Assembly: GCA_902801585.1 (NCBI GenBank)
Contig: CADCIU010000011.1
Location: 1 to 50,987, forward strand
DNA: 50,987 nucleotides
Reading direction: 5' to 3'
Origin: an uncultured Lachnospiraceae bacterium
GTDB taxonomy: Bacteria > Bacillota_A > Clostridia > Lachnospirales > Lachnospiraceae
How positions within the stretch are numbered: the stretch's first letter is position 1; each line of letters begins with the position of its first letter. The notes under the pieces were generated by a model. That model was not told the origin of the DNA and searched no databases. It was given only the letters and a program-made list of their open reading frames with translations. A program made the position numbers and the translations under genes. This document shows positions 9,347-17,064 of the stretch, piece after piece.

Positions 9347-10387
9347 TTACTTTTTGCCGTTCGCGACAGCGAGGGCATCGTACCACTCCGCCATAACTTC
9401 CGTGGCATCGATGGATTCGTCCTCAAAGTCAGCCCTATAGAGCTTCTCCCATTCGGAATCTTCTCCCCAGACTTCGCGGATATAATTGCGGCCATCTTCG
9501 ACAAAGAAGAAATCAAAGCGTACGCCTTCATCAGGGAAAGCAAGGACGACATATTCTCCGGCGGGAGCTTCTTCCTCAACAGGCACATAGGTTACATTGT
9601 TCCTCAGTTTTTCCAGATACGGCGCAGGATCGACATCTTTCGGCTCCAGCTCAAGGAACTCGAGTGTGCTGATCGTATAGTTTGCATCGGCATCAAAAGC
9701 GATGCGGGCAAGATGCATATCAATATCTGTATTGCCAAACTTTGCGGCAGTGAGCTGCGGGTTTTCGCTAAGGAAGGTATCCGGCACAGTTGCCGCCCAT
9801 TCGTTCAGTTCCGTCCATATTTCCATGTCTTCCGGGTTATCATAATTATCGCGGATCAGTCTGACATCTGTAGGGGTGCAGAACAGGAAATAATTGCCGT
9901 TTCCGTCTGTGGCGAATGGCTGCTCGCCGGACATATCATCGCAGAGCTTCTGGTTAAGGGCAGCTTCATCGATCTTCCGGATGCTGAACAGCCAGCCGGC
10001 GCCGTCAATATCCCTTTCCTGCGCCTGAGCGGCTTCAATGGAAGCGATCTCTGAGCACATAAAGAGCGTTCCGGTTCCATCCTCTTCAGGAGTAGTGGTG
10101 AACAGCAGTCCATCATATTTGCCCGGAACAGTCAGGGTGAAGCCTTCATTGGTATAAGCAGCATTGGCTGCAGCATCAGCAGCTGCTTCTGTTTCCGTGG
10201 TCGTCTCTGTCTCAGCAGGGGTTTCTGCTTCTGCAGGAGCTGCTTCATCAGCAGGGGTTTCGGTTTCAACCGCTTCTTCTTTGGCGGGCTCCGCAGGAGC
10301 GGGCGTTGAAGAGCTGCATGCCGCTAATGAGAGCAGCATGGACATTGTCAGTGTTGCGCATAACAGTTTCTTTATATTGTGTTTCAT
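9347..10387 (-). CDS. Putative lipoprotein of unknown function
   Basis: A 346-aa exported protein. MKHNIKKLLCATLTMSMLLS is followed by a textbook lipobox SLAAC. A 60-residue low-complexity linker rich in Glu, Ala, Thr and Pro (PAETETTTETE) then leads into a soluble C-terminal domain beginning YTNEGFTLTVPGKYDGLLF. That domain's start resembles the beta-rich opening of many Clostridial cell-surface lipoproteins, but I cannot assign a family. The start is the ATG at 10387, after AAGGAGACAACT. A longer frame upstream lacks an RBS. The promoter region contains TATAAT on the reverse strand at 10418-10423. Confidence 0.7.
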   Translation of the reverse strand: MKHNIKKLLCATLTMSMLLSLAACSSSTPAPAEPAKEEAVETETPADEAAPAEAETPAETETTTETEAAADAAANAAYTNEGFTLTVPGKYDGLLFTTTPEEDGTGTLFMCSEIASIEAAQAQERDIDGAGWLFSIRKIDEAALNQKLCDDMSGEQPFATDGNGNYFLFCTPTDVRLIRDNYDNPEDMEIWTELNEWAATVPDTFLSENPQLTAAKFGNTDIDMHLARIAFDADANYTISTLEFLELEPKDVDPAPYLEKLRNNVTYVPVEEEAPAGEYVVLAFPDEGVRFDFFFVEDGRNYIREVWGEDSEWEKLYRADFEDESIDATEVMAEWYDALAVANGKK

Positions 10388-10435
10388 AGTTGTCTCCTTT
10401 TTATTATCATGTGTTTGATTATAACTCATATAAAC

Positions 10436-10464
10436 GATATACGGACAAAACATAGAGAATCCAC
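10436..10464 (-). repeat. 29-bp motif, copy A (second copy at 17026-17053)
   Basis: About 23 of 29 positions match copy B; both start GATATACG and end TCCAC on the + strand. It lies 49 bp upstream of the 9347-10387 lipoprotein start, overlapping its likely -35 region. Confidence 0.5.
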
Positions 10465-10610
10465 TGTATAGCAGGCGAGGATGCTCCGACTTTTTTGGCG
10501 CGGCCTTTTGGGGCCTTTTAGTGCGACGGTCAATTCTTCGCCATCCTTCGCTTTGAGACCTTTCTTTACAGAGTCTTTCTTCATCCCCTGTCTCATTTTA
10601 ACGGTCTCCA

Positions 10611-10619
10611 TGGTATAAT
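10611..10619 (+). promoter_or_regulatory. Extended -10 promoter of the export locus
   Basis: TGGTATAAT, a perfect extended -10 box, lies 44 nt before the first gene of the NHLM-type exporter. The -35 region is weak. Confidence 0.55.
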
Positions 10620-10662
10620 ATAGGTACTGTTGTTTCGTAATATCCGACCAAGGAGACCCGTT

Positions 10663-11079
10663 ATGGAAAACCCGATTTTCAGAAAAAAGAGTCTGGACCG
10701 AATCTCATCTCCTGAAGCACTGGATGACTATCTTCATGTCACCACGCCTTCTGTCTGGCTGATTCTGATCGCCATTATCGCACTGCTGGCCGGTTTGCTG
10801 ATCTGGAGCCATGTCGCCAGCATTGACAGCTTTGCCACCGGCCGCGCACAGGTGGAGAACGGCACAATGTACATTGAGTTTGACAATGAGCAGATCGCCA
10901 GGAATGTACAGAGCGGAATGATCGTCATGTCCGGTGAGACGCAGAGCCGGATCAGCAGCGTGGGCGTCGACAACCAGGGCAACATATTCGCGCTGGCGCC
11001 CACGGATCTTGCGGACGGTCACTACGTCGTGGATGTCCTTTTCAGGCAGACACAGGTGATTCAGCTGCTGTTTAATTAA
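10663..11079 (+). CDS. Short HlyD/NHLM-type secretion accessory membrane protein
   Basis: A 138-aa protein with an N-terminal cytoplasmic stretch (FRKKSLDRISSPEALDDYLHV) that strongly recalls the N-terminus of NHLM bacteriocin-system secretion proteins of the HlyD class. One transmembrane helix follows at about residues 31-50 (VWLILIAIIALLAGLLIW), then a small extracytoplasmic part that keeps a lipoyl-like beta segment. Family members are usually about twice as long or more, with a coiled-coil hairpin; that part is absent here. The reading frame is intact with an AAGGAGAC site before the ATG at 10663, so it looks like a naturally short version. It is 10 nt upstream of the C39 ABC transporter. 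Confidence 0.75.
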   Translation: MENPIFRKKSLDRISSPEALDDYLHVTTPSVWLILIAIIALLAGLLIWSHVASIDSFATGRAQVENGTMYIEFDNEQIARNVQSGMIVMSGETQSRISSVGVDNQGNIFALAPTDLADGHYVVDVLFRQTQVIQLLFN

Positions 11080-11089
11080 GGAGGCTGTC

Positions 11090-13270
11090 ATGTCCGACAT
11101 CAAGTTTCCGGCATCCTTTAAAAAGAAGCGCACCCGCGTCCCCGTGATCATGCAGCTGGAGGCGCTGGAGTGCGGCGCCGCCGCGCTTGCCATGGTCATG
11201 GCTTACTACGGGAAATGGATCCCTTTGGAACAGGTGCGCCGGGACTGCGGCGTCTCGCGAAACGGCTCCAATGCCAAAAATATGATGGTCGCCGCCAGGG
11301 GCTATGGTTTTGAGGCGCAGGGTTTTCGGTGTGAAACAGAAAATCTGGCTGACAGTATCACTCTGCCCTGCATAATTCACTGGAATTTCAACCACTTCGT
11401 GGTCCTGACGGGGATCAGCACCAAATATGCCTGGATCAATGATCCCGCCAAAGGGGACACTCGCGTCACGATCGATGAGCTGGATCAGGCCTTCACCGGC
11501 ATTTGCATTGAGTTAAAGCCCGGGCAGGACTTCGAGCCGTCAGGAAAGCCCAAGAGTGTTCTCTCTTTTGCCAAAAGCCGGCTTAAAGGTGCCGCACCGG
11601 CCGTCGTGTTTGTCATGCTCTCAACGCTGGTCGGATGCCTCTTCGGTATCATCAATCCCGTTTTTGTCCGTTTCTTCCTGGATCGCTTGCTGACAGGTGA
11701 AAATATTAATCTCCTTTACCCGTTTTTGACCCTGCTGCTCGTCTTTGGCATCGCCCAGGTCGCGGCGGCCTGGATCCAGTCCGTCTATGCGCTCAAGATC
11801 AACGGCAAAATGGCTGCTGTCGGAAACAGCCAATACATGTGGAAGCTCCTGCGGCTTCCCATGGATTTTTTCTCCCAGCGCCTTTCGGGAGACCTGCTGC
11901 AGCGGCAGGGCGCGAACGCCTCCATTGCAGCTACTTTGGTGGATATGCTGGCACCGCTTTTGCTGAACATGATCATGATGGCCGTATATCTTGTTCTCAT
12001 GCTCAAATGCAGTGTGCTCCTTACGGTGATCGGCTTCTCGACCATTATCCTGAACCTGATCGTCTCGCAGATCATCGCTGTCAAGCGGGTAAATATCACC
12101 CGCGTACAGCTGCGCGACGCCGGCAAACTCTCTGCAGCCACCGTTTCCGGCTTTCAGATGGTTGAGACCATCAAAGCCAGCGGAGCGGAGAACGGCTATT
12201 TCCAGAGATGGGCGGGGTTTCAGGCATCTGTCAACCGGCAGAATACCCGCTTTGGCCGGCTCACGCGATATCTGAGGATCCTTCCCAGTGCCCTCTCATC
12301 GATTGCAACCGCGCTGGTGATGGTCATCGGCGTACTGCTCGCCATGAGAGGAGAATTCTCGCTTGGTATGATCCTGATGTTCCAAGGATTTTTGGGCTCC
12401 TTTATGGCGCCTGCACAGATGATCATCAACGCAGGACAGAACCTTCAGGTAATGCGTACAGAGATGGAACGCATAGAGGACGTACTGAAATATCCCCTTG
12501 ATCCGGTATTTTCCGTTCCTGCGCAGCAGGAAGACAGAAGCTACGCCAAGCTGTCCGGCGAAGTGGAACTGAAAAATGTCACTTTCGGATATTCCCGTCT
12601 CGGGGAGCCTCTGATCCGGGACTTTTCCATTCACATAAAGCCCGGCAGCCGCGTTGCGCTCGTGGGCGCTTCGGGCTGCGGAAAATCAACGCTTTCCAAG
12701 TTGATCTCCGGCCTTTATCAGCCATGGAGCGGAGAGGTGCTGTTTGACGGAAAACCGATAGAGCAGATCGACAGAAACGTCTTCACCGGTTCCCTTGCCG
12801 TTGTCGACCAGGAGATTGTTCTGTTTGAGGGGACGATCGAGGACAACATTAAGATGTGGAACCAGTCCATCGAGGACTTCGAGATGATCCTGGCTGCCAG
12901 GGATGCCAGAATTTATGACGCTGTTATGGCGCGTGAAGGAGGTTTTTACGGGAGACTTGCAGAGAACGGGAAGGATCTCTCCGGCGGCCAGAGGCAGCGG
13001 CTGGAGATTGCCCGCGCACTGGCGCAAGATCCCACGATCCTGATTTTGGATGAGGCCACATCCGCACTGGATGCCAAAACAGAGTATGAACTTGTAAATG
13101 CTGTAAAAGACCGCGGGATCACCTGTATTGTCATCGCTCACCGCCTGTCCACGATCCGCGATTGCGACGAGATCGTCGTTTTGGATCATGGCGATGTGAC
13201 GGAGCGTGGTACTCATGAGGAACTGATGGCAAGCGGCGGCGATTATGCGATGCTGATCGCCAGCGACTGA
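11090..13270 (+). CDS. NHLM-type peptidase-containing ABC transporter
   Basis: A 726-aa fusion of a C39 cysteine peptidase, six-helix ABC membrane domain and nucleotide-binding domain. It cuts double-glycine leaders and exports the cargo. The peptidase (residues 15-145) has oxyanion Gln22, nucleophile Cys28 in QLEALECGAAALAMV, His102 in NHFVVL and Asp118 in INDPAKG, so it should be active. The membrane part covers about 170-450. The ATPase part shows Walker A GASGCGKS, signature LSGGQRQRLEIARAL and Walker B ILILDEATSALD. This matches the first transporter (micro_ABC1 type) of NHLM systems. The ATG at 11090 follows AAGGAGGCTGTC. Confidence 0.92.
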   Translation: MSDIKFPASFKKKRTRVPVIMQLEALECGAAALAMVMAYYGKWIPLEQVRRDCGVSRNGSNAKNMMVAARGYGFEAQGFRCETENLADSITLPCIIHWNFNHFVVLTGISTKYAWINDPAKGDTRVTIDELDQAFTGICIELKPGQDFEPSGKPKSVLSFAKSRLKGAAPAVVFVMLSTLVGCLFGIINPVFVRFFLDRLLTGENINLLYPFLTLLLVFGIAQVAAAWIQSVYALKINGKMAAVGNSQYMWKLLRLPMDFFSQRLSGDLLQRQGANASIAATLVDMLAPLLLNMIMMAVYLVLMLKCSVLLTVIGFSTIILNLIVSQIIAVKRVNITRVQLRDAGKLSAATVSGFQMVETIKASGAENGYFQRWAGFQASVNRQNTRFGRLTRYLRILPSALSSIATALVMVIGVLLAMRGEFSLGMILMFQGFLGSFMAPAQMIINAGQNLQVMRTEMERIEDVLKYPLDPVFSVPAQQEDRSYAKLSGEVELKNVTFGYSRLGEPLIRDFSIHIKPGSRVALVGASGCGKSTLSKLISGLYQPWSGEVLFDGKPIEQIDRNVFTGSLAVVDQEIVLFEGTIEDNIKMWNQSIEDFEMILAARDARIYDAVMAREGGFYGRLAENGKDLSGGQRQRLEIARALAQDPTILILDEATSALDAKTEYELVNAVKDRGITCIVIAHRLSTIRDCDEIVVLDHGDVTERGTHEELMASGGDYAMLIASD

Positions 13271-13283
13271 AAGGAGGCGGAAT

Positions 13284-15467
13284 ATGAGCTGGTTTGATGA
13301 CCAGATCCATCATCGCGATGTCTCGGATCAGGAGATCATGGAAGACTCCCTGCTCCATATCGCCTCCGCAGTATTGGGCAGAGGTAAGGCACGGAAGCTC
13401 CAAAACAAGCAGACCGCCACGAAAGATGCACTGGAAGAGATCCTTAAATACTATAATATAAAGTCTGCCGGAATCCCGGATGAGATAACAGAGCTGGAGG
13501 ACCAGCTCGAAATGTGCATGCGGCCGCACGGACTGATGTGGCGGCGGGTCGAATTGGATGATCAATGGTATCGGGACTCCATGGGCCCTGTCCTGGCATT
13601 TCGGAAGGATAACGATAATACGGCCGCTATCCTTCCCGGTCCCCTCTTCGGTTATTACTACCGCGATCCGGAAACCGGTATTACGCATCGGATAAACAAA
13701 AAAAACGCCTCTCTGTTTTCGGAGGAAGGACTCTGTTTTTACGCACCTCTTCCTCTGAAAAAACTGGAAGTCAGGGATCTGCTGATCTATATTAAAGACT
13801 GTATGGATACAGAGGATGTTATTTTCTTTGTTGTCCTCGCGCTGTCGGTGACGCTGCTCGGCATGCTGTACACAAACATCACCCGCGCTCTCACCGGATT
13901 TGTTCTTGAGAGCAAAGATGTTCCGCTGCTGATGGGAACAGCCGTGTTCATGGCGTCGACGATCTTCGCTTCTGTTCTGATCGAGACGACCAAGCAAATA
14001 ATGATGAGTCGGATCAATCTCAAAGCGTCTGTTTCAATGGATGCTGCCATGATGATGCGCATCATGCAGATGCCGCCCCGGTTTTTCCGACAGTATTCCT
14101 CCGGTGAGTTGTCCACGCGCTACAACGCCATCAGGCAGTTTTGCGACCTGCTTCTGGGAAATATCTTTTCAACAGGAATCAGTGCGCTCCTTTCCATGCT
14201 GTATGTCACGCAGATCTTCATATATACAAGGTCGCTGGTCGGTACATCGCTCCTCATCATTGCAGCCGGCGTGGCTTTCAGTCTCCTGTCCGGCTTGATT
14301 CAGATGAGAGTAAGCCGCGACCTCATGGAAAAGAGTTCCAAAGAGTCGGGGCTGAGTTTTGCCCTGATCACAGGTATACAGAAGATCCGGCTGGCCGGGG
14401 CAGAAAAGCGAGCCTTTGCCAAATGGGGCCATGCCTATGCCGACGTCGCCGCGCTGAGCTACAATCCGCCCATGCTGACACGGATCGGAGCGGCTGTTTC
14501 CATTGCCATTAACCTCGTCGGAACGATCGCGCTCTTCTTCCTGGCAGTGAAAAACGAGGTGACGCCCTCGGAATACATTGCTTTCAATACGGCTTACGGC
14601 GCTGTATCCGCTTCTTTCGGAGCTCTGACCGGAGCGGCTCTGTCCATCGCAGGGATCAGACCTGTTCTGGATGTTGCCAGGCCGATTTTGGAGACAGCAC
14701 CGGAGGCGTCGGAGAGCCGTGCACTTGTATCGCAGCTGAGCGGGAATATCGAGTTTTCGGGTGTCTATTTCCGCTATGACGCCAACATGCCCTGGGTCAT
14801 AGAGGGGCTGGATCTCAAGATCCAATCAGGGGAGTATGTAGCGATCGTAGGGACCACCGGCTGCGGCAAAAGTACCCTCGTACGCCTTCTTCTGGGCTTC
14901 GAAAAGCCCGATAAGGGCGCCATCTACTACGACGGGAAAGACATCGCAAATCTGGACCTGCACTCTCTTCGCCGGAAGATCGGTACAGTTACGCAGGACG
15001 GAACGCTGTTCCAAGGGGATATTTTCTCCAACATTGCGATCTCTGCTCCGCAGATGAATCTGGAGGATGCCTGGAAAGCCGCAGAACTGGCGGGCATCGC
15101 CGACGATATCCGCGCGATGCCGATGGGCATGCAGACGCAGATCTCCGAGGGACAGGGCGGAATTTCGGGCGGGCAGAAGCAGCGGCTCATGATCGCCCGT
15201 GCAGTGGCCGGCAGGCCCAAGATCCTGATTCTGGATGAGGCGACCTCTGCGCTGGATAATCGCACGCAGCAGCAGGTGGCCGAAGCGCTGGATCAGCTCA
15301 AGTGCACGCGGATCGTGATCGCGCACCGGCTCTCGACCATCAAGAACTGCAGCCGCATTCTCGTGCTGAACCAGGGGCAGATCCGGGAACAGGGCACCTA
15401 TGACGAGCTGATCGCCAAAAACGGGTTCTTCGCGGAGCTGATCAGGAGGCAGCGGCTGGATGCGTGA
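13284..15467 (+). CDS. NHLM-type ABC transporter, second permease/ATPase subunit
   Basis: A 727-aa protein matching the second transporter (micro_ABC2 type) of NHLM export systems. The N-terminal about 165 residues are cytoplasmic and lack the C39 catalytic residues. Six membrane helices follow from about 170 to 450, then an ATPase with Walker A GTTGCGKS, signature ISGGQKQRLMIARAV and Walker B ILILDEATSALD. It most likely forms a heterodimer with the peptidase-bearing transporter 13 nt upstream. The ATG at 13284 follows GAAAGGAGGCGG. No modification enzyme (LanM, radical SAM, YcaO) lies next to it. Confidence 0.9.
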   Translation: MSWFDDQIHHRDVSDQEIMEDSLLHIASAVLGRGKARKLQNKQTATKDALEEILKYYNIKSAGIPDEITELEDQLEMCMRPHGLMWRRVELDDQWYRDSMGPVLAFRKDNDNTAAILPGPLFGYYYRDPETGITHRINKKNASLFSEEGLCFYAPLPLKKLEVRDLLIYIKDCMDTEDVIFFVVLALSVTLLGMLYTNITRALTGFVLESKDVPLLMGTAVFMASTIFASVLIETTKQIMMSRINLKASVSMDAAMMMRIMQMPPRFFRQYSSGELSTRYNAIRQFCDLLLGNIFSTGISALLSMLYVTQIFIYTRSLVGTSLLIIAAGVAFSLLSGLIQMRVSRDLMEKSSKESGLSFALITGIQKIRLAGAEKRAFAKWGHAYADVAALSYNPPMLTRIGAAVSIAINLVGTIALFFLAVKNEVTPSEYIAFNTAYGAVSASFGALTGAALSIAGIRPVLDVARPILETAPEASESRALVSQLSGNIEFSGVYFRYDANMPWVIEGLDLKIQSGEYVAIVGTTGCGKSTLVRLLLGFEKPDKGAIYYDGKDIANLDLHSLRRKIGTVTQDGTLFQGDIFSNIAISAPQMNLEDAWKAAELAGIADDIRAMPMGMQTQISEGQGGISGGQKQRLMIARAVAGRPKILILDEATSALDNRTQQQVAEALDQLKCTRIVIAHRLSTIKNCSRILVLNQGQIREQGTYDELIAKNGFFAELIRRQRLDA

Positions 15468-15549
15468 GTGTTGTGCGGGTGTTTATGCAGGTGTCGTGCA
15501 TGTGCTGTAAACTGGTCAAAACCATTCTAAAAAATCGTAAAAATTTTGC

Positions 15550-15578
15550 TTGAATTTTACTCAAATCCCGTGGATATT
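15550..15578 (+). promoter_or_regulatory. Promoter of the PepSY cargo gene
   Basis: TTGAAT (15550-15555) and GATATT (15573-15578) are 17 bases apart in an AT-rich stretch. This gives the cargo gene its own transcript, separate from the exporter genes. A small ATGCTTCAAAGCAT hairpin lies further down in the leader, near 15620. Confidence 0.5.
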
Positions 15579-15673
15579 ATTTTCCGGCAGCGTAGATTAA
15601 TATGTAAAGCAAAACACAAATGCTTCAAAGCATAAAACATTTTTAAATTTTATAATTTAGGAGGATAATTACA

Positions 15674-15940
15674 ATGGCAACCCCTGAAAAGCTTACTGAT
15701 GACATGATGGAACAGGTTTCCGGCGGAACACTTACAAAGGACGAGGCTTTAGAGAAAGCACTTGAGCACGCACATCTCGAGAGAGATCAGGTTGACTTCG
15801 TGAAGAAGGTCGAGCTTGATTATGAGCACGGCAGAAAGATTTACGAGATCACCTTCTACAAGGATGGCTATGAGTATGAATATGATATCGATGCCGAAAC
15901 CGGCAAGGTATTGAAATTCGACAAGGATTTAGACGACTAA
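15674..15940 (+). CDS. Small exported PepSY-domain protein with double-glycine leader
   Basis: An 88-aa protein. The first 18 residues (MATPEKLTDDMMEQVSGG) form a canonical double-glycine leader ending EQVSGG, the cut site of C39 peptidase transporters. The remaining 70 residues form a single PepSY domain: TKDEALEKALEHA, a central YEITFYKDG and the signature YEYDIDAETGKVLKFD. The mature part is acidic and has no Cys and no Ser, so lanthionine-type or disulfide maturation is ruled out. It starts at ATG 15674 after a strong TTTAGGAGG. It is downstream of the exporter genes, has its own promoter and is followed by two terminators. The likely role is a secreted or surface-retained protease modulator; this last point is inference. 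Confidence 0.85.
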   Translation: MATPEKLTDDMMEQVSGGTLTKDEALEKALEHAHLERDQVDFVKKVELDYEHGRKIYEITFYKDGYEYEYDIDAETGKVLKFDKDLDD

Positions 15941-15971
15941 TTAAATAACGATCGAATAACGGTTGAATTAT

Positions 15972-16034
15972 ATTGATAATAAGAGAGCCGGGTGCAGTTA
16001 TGATCTGTGCCCGGCTTTTACAATGTTTACTGAG
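15972..16034 (+). terminator. Rho-independent terminator, first copy of a tandem duplication
   Basis: A hairpin of GCCGGGTGCAG with CTGTGCCCGGC (11 pairs including G-T) is followed by TTTTA. The 63-bp block is repeated almost exactly at 16037-16099. Confidence 0.85.
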
Positions 16035-16036
16035 AC

Positions 16037-16099
16037 ATTGATAATAAGAGAGCCGGGTGCAATTATGATCTGCGCCCGGCTTTTACAATGTTTACTGAG
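16037..16099 (+). terminator. Rho-independent terminator, second copy
   Basis: Same 63-bp block as 15972-16034 with two substitutions, both within the stem arms. One restores a G-C pair in place of G-T; the other breaks the pair closing the loop. The hairpin is retained and is again followed by TTTTA. The arrangement stops leakage from the cargo gene and may also end the converging reverse-strand transcript. Confidence 0.85.
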
Positions 16100-16117
16100 G
16101 TCTTGTTTTACGCACTC

Positions 16118-16897
16118 TTACCTTTCCTGCGGCCAGGTGCTGCCTGGCCAATCGGCACCGCCGGATAACGCCTCATAGGTGTCGATCACGACCGCCGTGT
16201 TCTCGTCAACATGCTGCATAACATATTTCATGTGATCTTCCGGAATGGCGACACATCCTCCGGTAAATGGCTTTACAGGGCCGAAGCAGTGTAAAAAGAT
16301 CGCAGAGCCCAGCCCCGGCGTTCCCGCCTCGTTATAGCTGATATTCAGGCAGTACTGGTAGTGATAAATGTAATCGATGATATGCTCGGAATCCCCGCTC
16401 GCGAGATCCAGATCGGGCAGGTCTTTGATGCTTACCAGTTCGTTGTAGTGGAAACCTTCGCGCGGATCGCCGGACCAGTAGGTGTCCTGATCGACTTTCA
16501 CATAGGGAATCTTGCAGCCCGGGTCATCCGCAATTCCGAAGGCGCGGTTAAAATGGAAAACACCGGTCGGTGTTTTGGCATCCCCTTCTTTCGTCTTGCC
16601 GAGGCCGTTTTTGCCGATAAAGCCGGGGCTTGTCATGACCATCTTCCAGGTGCCGTCCTCCTGCTTTTCGTGCAGGGAGATCCAGGCATCGGTTGCCGTT
16701 TCATCGAAAGCGGCTACGATCAGCATTTGGTCAGCGGTTGCAGCGGCATCCAGATTCGCCACCCAGTCGGGGGAGTCAGTGCTGATCCCTTTATATTCCG
16801 ATTTCGCTGAGGTACCATTGCCGCATGCTGTGAGACCTGCGGCCAGGACAAAAGCAAACAGTAATGTTAAGATACGATTTCTACTTCTTGGTTTCAT
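16118..16897 (-). CDS. L,D-transpeptidase (YkuD-type) lipoprotein
   Basis: A 259-aa lipoprotein (signal MKPRSRNRILTLLFAFVLAA, lipobox GLTAC, Cys25). It has a YkuD/ErfK catalytic domain covering about residues 55-240. Catalytic signatures are FLHCF with His203 and the FTGGCVAIP nucleophile block with Cys215; the preceding KTPTGVFHF and GFHYNEL are also typical. Such enzymes form 3-3 peptidoglycan cross-links or anchor proteins, outside the membrane. The start is the ATG at 16897; upstream AAAGGAGC gives a usable RBS. It converges on the PepSY cargo gene. A functional link to the exporter is possible but not shown. Confidence 0.88.
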   Translation of the reverse strand: MKPRSRNRILTLLFAFVLAAGLTACGNGTSAKSEYKGISTDSPDWVANLDAAATADQMLIVAAFDETATDAWISLHEKQEDGTWKMVMTSPGFIGKNGLGKTKEGDAKTPTGVFHFNRAFGIADDPGCKIPYVKVDQDTYWSGDPREGFHYNELVSIKDLPDLDLASGDSEHIIDYIYHYQYCLNISYNEAGTPGLGSAIFLHCFGPVKPFTGGCVAIPEDHMKYVMQHVDENTAVVIDTYEALSGGADWPGSTWPQER

Positions 16898-17025
16898 AAT
16901 GTAACGAAGCTCCTTTTCACCTTCTTATTCATGGGTTTGATTTATGCTGCGTATATTGCCGCCCGGCGAGGAAGCTTTCCGATGTGCGTCCTCGAGATCA
17001 TGCGGCAATCAATTATTATTTAATT

Positions 17026-17053
17026 GATATACGAACGAAAACAGAGAGTCCAC
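17026..17053 (-). repeat. 28-bp motif, copy B (first copy at 10436-10464)
   Basis: It shares GATATACG-AC-AAA and AGAGA-TCCAC blocks with copy A in the same orientation. It lies 129 bp upstream of the L,D-transpeptidase start, between that gene and the 3' end of the HD/RyR-like gene. Confidence 0.5.
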
Positions 17054-17064
17054 GTCCAAAATGG

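Noticed and set aside
10426..10611. Reverse-strand 61-codon frame rich in Lys/Arg between two divergent genes
   Set aside because: No ribosome binding site on that strand before its ATG, and it overlaps the extended -10 region of the export locus and the promoter of the lipoprotein gene; it looks like chance.
10663..15940. Lanthipeptide or sactipeptide biosynthetic cluster
   Set aside because: No LanM, LanB/C, radical SAM or YcaO gene is present and the cargo lacks Cys and Ser.
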